Origin: Alphaproteobacteria bacterium
GTDB lineage: Bacteria; Pseudomonadota; Alphaproteobacteria; Caulobacterales; Caulobacteraceae
Assembly (NCBI GenBank): GCA_018895795.1
Contig: JAHINZ010000256.1
Location: 1 to 11,755 of the forward strand
Direction of reading: 5' to 3'
Length of the DNA stretch: 11,755 nucleotides
Shown here in pieces: positions 7,616 to 11,755 of the stretch (its first letter is position 1; every line of letters starts with the position of its first letter). A program made the position numbers and the translations under genes. The notes under the pieces were generated by a model. That model was not told the DNA's origin. It worked only from the letters and a program-made list of their open reading frames with translations, and made no database searches.

Positions 7616-8878
7616 ATGTCCATGCGACTCAAAGACCAGGACCGCGTTGTCCTGGATCGGCTGGCGGGCGAAGGCGCGTCGGTCATCGATCGGGCGGTGG
7701 CGTGGTGCGCGATCAATTCCGGCAGCCGGCACTTGGCAGGGCTGGAGCGGCAAAGGCTGGTTCTGCTCGATGCGGTGTCGGTATTGCCGGCCGCGCCGAC
7801 CGAGATGCCCCTGATCGCGTCCGAAGAGGTCGGCGCCGACGGTCGCGTGGGCGAGCAGTCGCATCCGTCGGCCATCGCCGTGGTCGTCCGGCCCGAGGCG
7901 CCGCTGCAGGTCGTGCTGACGGGCCACTACGACACGGTCTATCCCGAGACCAGCGCTTTCCAGGTGGTGACGACACGTCCCGACGGCGCGCTGCATGGCC
8001 CCGGGATCGCCGACATGAAGGGTGGGATCAGCGTGATGCTGGCCGCGCTCGAGGCGTTCGAACGTCATCCGGACGCCGCCAATGTCGGCTATCGCGTTCT
8101 GCTCTCGCCCGATGAGGAGATCGGCTCGATTGCTTCAGGTCCGATCCTGGCCGAGTTCGCCCGCCTGGGCCATGTCGGCCTGACCTATGAACCGGCCCTG
8201 GCCGACGGCGCGCTGGCCTCGTCGCGCAAGGGCTCGGGGAATTTCCATATCGTGGTGCGCGGCCAGGCCGCCCATGCCGGCCGCGACTTCGCCGCCGGTC
8301 GCAACGCGGTGATCGGCGCGGCGCGCGTCGCCGAGGCCTTGCATGGCCTCAATGGCCAGCGCGATGGCGTGACCGTCAATGTCGCGCGGATCGACGGCGG
8401 CGCGCCGCTGAACACGGTGCCCGATGTCGCCATCGCCCGCTTCAATGTCCGGTTCCTCGACGCCGAGTCGGCCGCCTGGTTCGAGGCGCAGGTCGCCCGC
8501 ATCGTCGCCGAACCGCGCGAGGGTCTGCAGGTTCACCTGCATGGCCTGATCACCCGTCCCGCCAAGCCGTTCAACGCCGCCCAGCAAAGGCTGTTTGGGG
8601 CGGTGAAGGCGGCGGGCGCGCTGCTGGGCCAGGAGATCGCCTGGAAGCCGTCCGGCGGCGTGTGCGAGGGCAATAACCTGTTCGCGTCCGGCCTGCCCAA
8701 TGTCGACACCCTGGGCGTGCGGGGCGGCGACATCCACAGCGACGCCGAACACGCCTGGCCCGAAAGCTTTGTCGAGCGCGCCCAGCTCTCGGCCCTGATC
8801 CTGATGAAACTGGCCAGCGGCGAGATCGACGGACGGTCGATCCGCGCGGCCATGAACCCCCAAGGGGAGACGATCTGA
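7616..8878 (+). CDS. M20-family zinc metallohydrolase of the AST operon, candidate succinylglutamate desuccinylase
   Basis: This 420-residue protein belongs to the M20 amidohydrolase/peptidase family (relatives: carboxypeptidase G2, DapE, ArgE). All di-zinc residues are visible: H104 in GHYDTV, D133 in GIADMKGG, catalytic E167 with ligand E168 in DEEIGS, E192 in YEP, and H374 in IHSDAEH. H220 in AAHAG is the usual dimer-lid histidine. The spacings H104-D133 (29), D133-E168 (35) and E168-E192 (24) equal those of carboxypeptidase G2 as I recall its ligands, pointing to a glutamate-type M20 enzyme. There is no signal peptide, so it is cytosolic. Its stop overlaps the astA start by 1 nt (TGATG), making it part of the arginine succinyltransferase operon. 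The likely job is removing succinate from succinylglutamate, the AstE step; AstE itself belongs to a different zinc family. Fold and metal site are certain; the substrate is inferred from context. Confidence 0.85.
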   Translation: MSMRLKDQDRVVLDRLAGEGASVIDRAVAWCAINSGSRHLAGLERQRLVLLDAVSVLPAAPTEMPLIASEEVGADGRVGEQSHPSAIAVVVRPEAPLQVVLTGHYDTVYPETSAFQVVTTRPDGALHGPGIADMKGGISVMLAALEAFERHPDAANVGYRVLLSPDEEIGSIASGPILAEFARLGHVGLTYEPALADGALASSRKGSGNFHIVVRGQAAHAGRDFAAGRNAVIGAARVAEALHGLNGQRDGVTVNVARIDGGAPLNTVPDVAIARFNVRFLDAESAAWFEAQVARIVAEPREGLQVHLHGLITRPAKPFNAAQQRLFGAVKAAGALLGQEIAWKPSGGVCEGNNLFASGLPNVDTLGVRGGDIHSDAEHAWPESFVERAQLSALILMKLASGEIDGRSIRAAMNPQGETI

Positions 8879-9882
8879 TGCTTGTTGTCCGTCCGGCCGG
8901 CCCGACCGATTTCGACGCCCTGATGGAGCTGGCGGTGTTGTCCGGCCGCGGCTTCACCAGCCTGCCCGAAGATGAGCAGACGCTGCGCGAGCGCCTGGCC
9001 CTGTCCGAGGCCAGCTTCCTGGCCGGGGTGGCGGCGCCCGAGGCCTGGTACACCTTGATGCTGGAAGACCTGGAAGACTCCGATGTGATCGGCGTGGCCG
9101 GGGTCAAGGCGGGGGTGGGCCTGAAGCGGCCTCACTTCTCGTTCCGGGTCGTCACCCTGGCCCAATCCTCGCCGACCCTGGGCAAGCGCTTCGACCACCG
9201 GGCCCTGGTGCTGGTCAATGAGTGCGCCGGCTGGTCGGAGGTGGGCTCGCTGTTCCTCAAGCCCGAACGCCGCAAGGGCGGGGCGGGACGGCTGCTGGCC
9301 CAGTCGCGCTACATGCTGATCGGCCTGGAGCCGCAGCGGTTCGCCGAGATGGTCCTGGCCGAACTGCGCGGCTGGTTCGACGAGGACGGCGGCTGCCCGT
9401 TCTGGGATCACGTGGCCAACAAGTTCTTCCGGCTGGAGTTCGACGAGGCCGACATGATGAGCGCCTCGACCGACGGCCAGTTCATCCTCGACCTCGCCCC
9501 GCGGCATCCGATCTATGCCGAACTTCTGCCCAAGGAAGCGCGCGACGTTCTGGGCCGCGTGCATCGCGAGGGCGAGGCGGCGCGGGCCATGCTGGAGACC
9601 GAGGGCTTCCGCTATCAGGGCCTGATCGACATCTTCGACGCCGGCCCCACCGTCGCGGCGCGGCGCGATGACATCAAGACCGTGCGCGACGCGCGACGGC
9701 TGCGGCTGAAGATCGGCGAGGACGCCTATGGCGAGGAGGCGCTGGTCTCGAGCGGCGAGATCGGCAAGTTCCGCGCCGTGCGGGCGCCGGTGCTGATCGA
9801 TGGCGAAACGGCGATCCTCGGGCGCGACGCCGTCCAGGCGCTGCAACTTTCCGAAGGCGACATGGTGCGGGTGAAGGCATGA
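8878..9882 (+). CDS. astA: Arginine N-succinyltransferase
   Basis: AstA transfers succinate from succinyl-CoA to the alpha-amino group of arginine, giving N2-succinylarginine, the first step of the AST catabolic pathway. The product has 334 residues; E. coli AstA has 344. Recognisable segments are the N-terminal LVVRPAGPTDFDAL, a GNAT-like acyl-CoA loop SLFLKPERRKGGAGRLLA at about 124-141, PFWDHVANKFF at 174-184, and LETEGFRYQGLIDIFDAGPT at about 239-258. The last closely follows the E. coli family pattern. It starts with ATG one base into the stop of the M20 gene, with AAGGGGAGA (8862-8870) 7 nt ahead. It overlaps astD by 4 nt (ATGA). A single AstA is present, unlike the two-subunit AruF/AruG arrangement of pseudomonads. 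Cytosolic. Confidence 0.95.
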   Translation: MLVVRPAGPTDFDALMELAVLSGRGFTSLPEDEQTLRERLALSEASFLAGVAAPEAWYTLMLEDLEDSDVIGVAGVKAGVGLKRPHFSFRVVTLAQSSPTLGKRFDHRALVLVNECAGWSEVGSLFLKPERRKGGAGRLLAQSRYMLIGLEPQRFAEMVLAELRGWFDEDGGCPFWDHVANKFFRLEFDEADMMSASTDGQFILDLAPRHPIYAELLPKEARDVLGRVHREGEAARAMLETEGFRYQGLIDIFDAGPTVAARRDDIKTVRDARRLRLKIGEDAYGEEALVSSGEIGKFRAVRAPVLIDGETAILGRDAVQALQLSEGDMVRVKA

Positions 9883-11333
9883 GCGGCGGCGTATTCATCG
9901 ACGGGGGCTGGCGCTCGGGCGCCGGGGCCGAGGCGGTCTCGATCGATCCCACCACGGGCGAGGTGATCTGGCGCGAAGCGACGGCGTCTCAGGCCGATGT
10001 CGCCGCCGCGGTGGCCGCCGCGCGGCGCGCCTTTCCGGCCTGGGCCGATCGGCCGCGGGACGAGCGGATCGCCATCCTGCGACGCTACAAGGAGATCCTT
10101 GTCGAGCGCACCCCGGCCTTCGCCGAGGCCCTGAGCCGCGAGACCGGCAAGGCGCTGTGGGAGACCAAGGCCGAGCTGGGCTCGATGGCCGGCAAGGTCG
10201 ATCTGTCGATCAAGGCCTATGACCAACGCACCGGCGGCGTCGAGAACGCCATGCCGTTTGGCCGGGCCGTGCTGCGCCATCGCGCCCATGGCGTGATGGC
10301 GGTGCTGGGTCCGTTCAACTTCCCCGGCCACCTGCCCAACGGTCACATCGTGCCGGCCCTGTTGGCCGGCGACACCGTCGTGTTCAAGCCGTCGGAAGAG
10401 ACCCCGCTGGCTGGCCAGATGCTGGTCGAGGCGCTTGAAGCCGCCGGGGTTCCGACCGGGGTGATCAATCTGGTTCAGGGCGGCCGCGAGACCGGCCAGG
10501 CCCTGATCGCCGAGGAGATCGACGGGCTGCTGTTCACCGGCTCGGCCCAGGCCGGGGCCTTCTTCCGGCGCTATTTCGCCGACCGGCCGGACGTGATCCT
10601 GGCGCTGGAGCTGGGCGGCAATAATCCGCTGGTGGTCTGGGACGCGGGCGACGCCGAAGCCGCCGCGGCCCTGGTCGTGCAGTCGGCCTTCATCACCACC
10701 GGCCAACGCTGTTCCTGCGCGCGGCGCCTGATCGTTTCCGACGACGCCTCGGGGCGGGCGGTGATCGAGGCGGTCGCGGCTCTGAGCGATCGCCTGACCG
10801 CCGGGCCCTGGGATGGTCCCAGCGAACCGTTCATGGGCCCGCTGATCTCGGCCCGCGCCGCCGCCCTGGCCAAGGCCGGGGCCGAGGCGCTGGGCGGCCA
10901 AAGGATACGGACCCTGGGCGCCGTCGACGGCGTGAGCCAGGCGTTCGTCTCGCCCGGATTCGTGGACGTCACCGGCGTCGAGGTCGCCGACGAGGAGCTG
11001 TTCGCGCCGTTGCTGCAGGTGCGCCGCGTCGCCAGTTTCGACGAAGCGATCACCGCCGCCAACGCCACGCGCTATGGTCTTTCGGCGGGTCTTATCTCAA
11101 ATCAATCAGGGCTTTGGGATAAGTTTCTCAACCACATTCGCGCCGGCGTCGTCAACTGGAACCGGCCGACAACCGGGGCGGCCGGCAGCATGCCGTTCGG
11201 CGGGCTGGGCGCTTCGGGCAATCACCGTCCCAGCGCCTATTACGCGGCCGACTACTGCGCCTATCCCGTGGCCAGTTTCGAGGCTGATGCGGTGCTCGAT
11301 ACCCTGGGGGATATCAAGGGTTTGCGGGCATGA
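9879..11333 (+). CDS. astD: N-succinylglutamate 5-semialdehyde dehydrogenase
   Basis: AstD oxidises N-succinylglutamate 5-semialdehyde to N-succinylglutamate with NAD+, the fourth AST step. The 484-residue product matches the family (E. coli 492) and the aldehyde dehydrogenase superfamily. Visible residues are the oxyanion-site N147 in GPFNFPGH, cofactor-binding K170 in FKPSEETP, the FTGS turn at 219-222, the general base E244 in ELGGNNP, and the nucleophile C278 in TTGQRCSC. C-terminal signatures NWNRPTTGAA, PFGGLGASGNHRPSA and YYAADYCAYP are typical of AstD. It starts at an ATG within the astA stop and ends in an ATGA overlap with astB, so translation is probably coupled along the operon. 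An AT-richer patch with a hairpin occurs at 11071-11130 near the 3' end, within a loop of low family conservation. Confidence 0.96.
   Translation: MSGGVFIDGGWRSGAGAEAVSIDPTTGEVIWREATASQADVAAAVAAARRAFPAWADRPRDERIAILRRYKEILVERTPAFAEALSRETGKALWETKAELGSMAGKVDLSIKAYDQRTGGVENAMPFGRAVLRHRAHGVMAVLGPFNFPGHLPNGHIVPALLAGDTVVFKPSEETPLAGQMLVEALEAAGVPTGVINLVQGGRETGQALIAEEIDGLLFTGSAQAGAFFRRYFADRPDVILALELGGNNPLVVWDAGDAEAAAALVVQSAFITTGQRCSCARRLIVSDDASGRAVIEAVAALSDRLTAGPWDGPSEPFMGPLISARAAALAKAGAEALGGQRIRTLGAVDGVSQAFVSPGFVDVTGVEVADEELFAPLLQVRRVASFDEAITAANATRYGLSAGLISNQSGLWDKFLNHIRAGVVNWNRPTTGAAGSMPFGGLGASGNHRPSAYYAADYCAYPVASFEADAVLDTLGDIKGLRA
11091..11123 (+). repeat. Hairpin-forming inverted repeat inside astD
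   Basis: CTTATCTCAAA (11091-11101) faces TTTGGGATAAG (11113-11123) across an 11-nt loop. In RNA all 11 pairs form, one of them a G-U wobble. TTTCTC follows directly. The flanking codons (about 11071-11130) are unusually AT-rich for this operon. They encode the variable stretch GLISNQSGLWDKF and the reading frame is intact. Confidence 0.5.
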
Positions 11334-11755
11334 CCTCGGCGATCGAAGCCAATTGCGACGGCCTGGTCGGGCCAACCCATTCCTATGTCGGTCTTTCGCC
11401 CGGCAACCTGGCCAGCCAGAAGAACGCCGGCGAGGTTTCCGACCCGCGCGGCGCGGCGCTGGAGGGGCTGGCCAAGATGCGCCGACTGGCCGACTGGGGC
11501 ATCCCCCAGTTCGCCCTGCCGCCGCATGAGCGACCAGACGTAAGCCTTCTGAAAGCCCTGGGTTTTTCGGGCTCCGATAGTGTCGTTCTGGAGCGCGCCT
11601 GGAAGGACGCCCCGGCCCTGGCCTCGGCCGTGTGTTCCGCCTCGCCGATGTGGGCCGCCAACGCCGCGACCGTGACGCCCAGCGTCGACGCTGCTGATGG
11701 ACGCGTCCACTTCACGCCCGCCAATCTGCTGACCAATCTGCATCGCAGCCTGGAA
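11330..11755 (+). CDS. astB: N-succinylarginine dihydrolase, C-terminus cut by window edge
   Basis: AstB hydrolyses N2-succinylarginine to N2-succinylornithine, releasing two ammonia and one CO2. It is the second AST step and the one that liberates nitrogen. The 142 codons present are the first third of the gene (E. coli AstB: 447 residues). Family identity is plain from DGLVGPTHSYVGLSPGN, LPPHERP, LGFSGSD, SASPMWAANAAT and HRSLE. Substrate-contacting positions known from the E. coli enzyme are kept with an offset of one: the YVGLSPGNLAS segment, N111 and H138-R139. The Glu/His/Cys catalytic triad (174, 248 and 365 in E. coli) lies beyond the window. The ATG overlaps the astD stop by 4 nt, with CAAGGG about 9 nt upstream. 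Confidence 0.95.
   Translation, partial: MTSAIEANCDGLVGPTHSYVGLSPGNLASQKNAGEVSDPRGAALEGLAKMRRLADWGIPQFALPPHERPDVSLLKALGFSGSDSVVLERAWKDAPALASAVCSASPMWAANAATVTPSVDAADGRVHFTPANLLTNLHRSLE

Noticed and set aside
8533..9846. A 437-codon minus-strand frame opposite the M20 gene end and astA
   Set aside because: Over astA it is in codon-antiparallel register with the real gene. The composition is typical of a shadow frame, and it crosses two unmistakable plus-strand genes.
9726..10901. A 391-codon minus-strand frame opposite astD
   Set aside because: Same codon-antiparallel register as astD, with no recognisable domain. astD has all catalytic residues on the plus strand.

Overview
The window comes from a GC-rich alphaproteobacterium, most likely Caulobacter or a close relative in Caulobacterales. 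The inference rests on strong G/C third-position codon bias, the protein sequences, and the combination of a TamA/TamB pair with an arginine succinyltransferase (AST) block. No rRNA, tRNA, CRISPR array, insertion sequence or phage gene was seen. The DNA looks like ordinary chromosomal backbone with tightly packed genes.

Region 1 (1-1239, minus strand) holds the N-terminal 413 codons of a circularly permuted ATP-grasp protein (COG2308 type). Its C-terminus lies beyond the left edge. A divergent gap of about 245 bp (1240-1484) separates it from the next unit.

Region 2 (1485-7444, plus strand) is a tamA-tamB pair. TamA is an Omp85-family outer-membrane barrel with POTRA domains. TamB is an inner-membrane-anchored, very long periplasmic protein ending in the TamB/DUF490 domain. 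The two reading frames overlap by 4 nt, with tamB apparently starting at TTG. Together they would form the translocation and assembly module that spans the envelope and has been linked to outer-membrane protein insertion and phospholipid transport.

Region 3 (7445-7615) is a 171-bp gap. It contains a 48-bp imperfect inverted repeat, an 8-bp tandem repeat and a strong ribosome binding site.

Region 4 (7616-11755, plus strand, running off the right edge) is an arginine catabolic operon: an M20 metallohydrolase, astA, astD and the first 142 codons of astB. All four are joined by 1- or 4-nt start/stop overlaps. AstA succinylates arginine, AstB converts succinylarginine to succinylornithine, and AstD oxidises succinylglutamate semialdehyde. 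The M20 enzyme is well placed to perform the final desuccinylation that AstE does in enterobacteria. Neither astC nor astE is visible in the window.

No wholly new system is evident. The best leads are the M20 enzyme as a non-orthologous AstE replacement, an 11-bp hairpin in an AT-rich patch inside astD, and the inverted and tandem repeats ahead of the ast operon.
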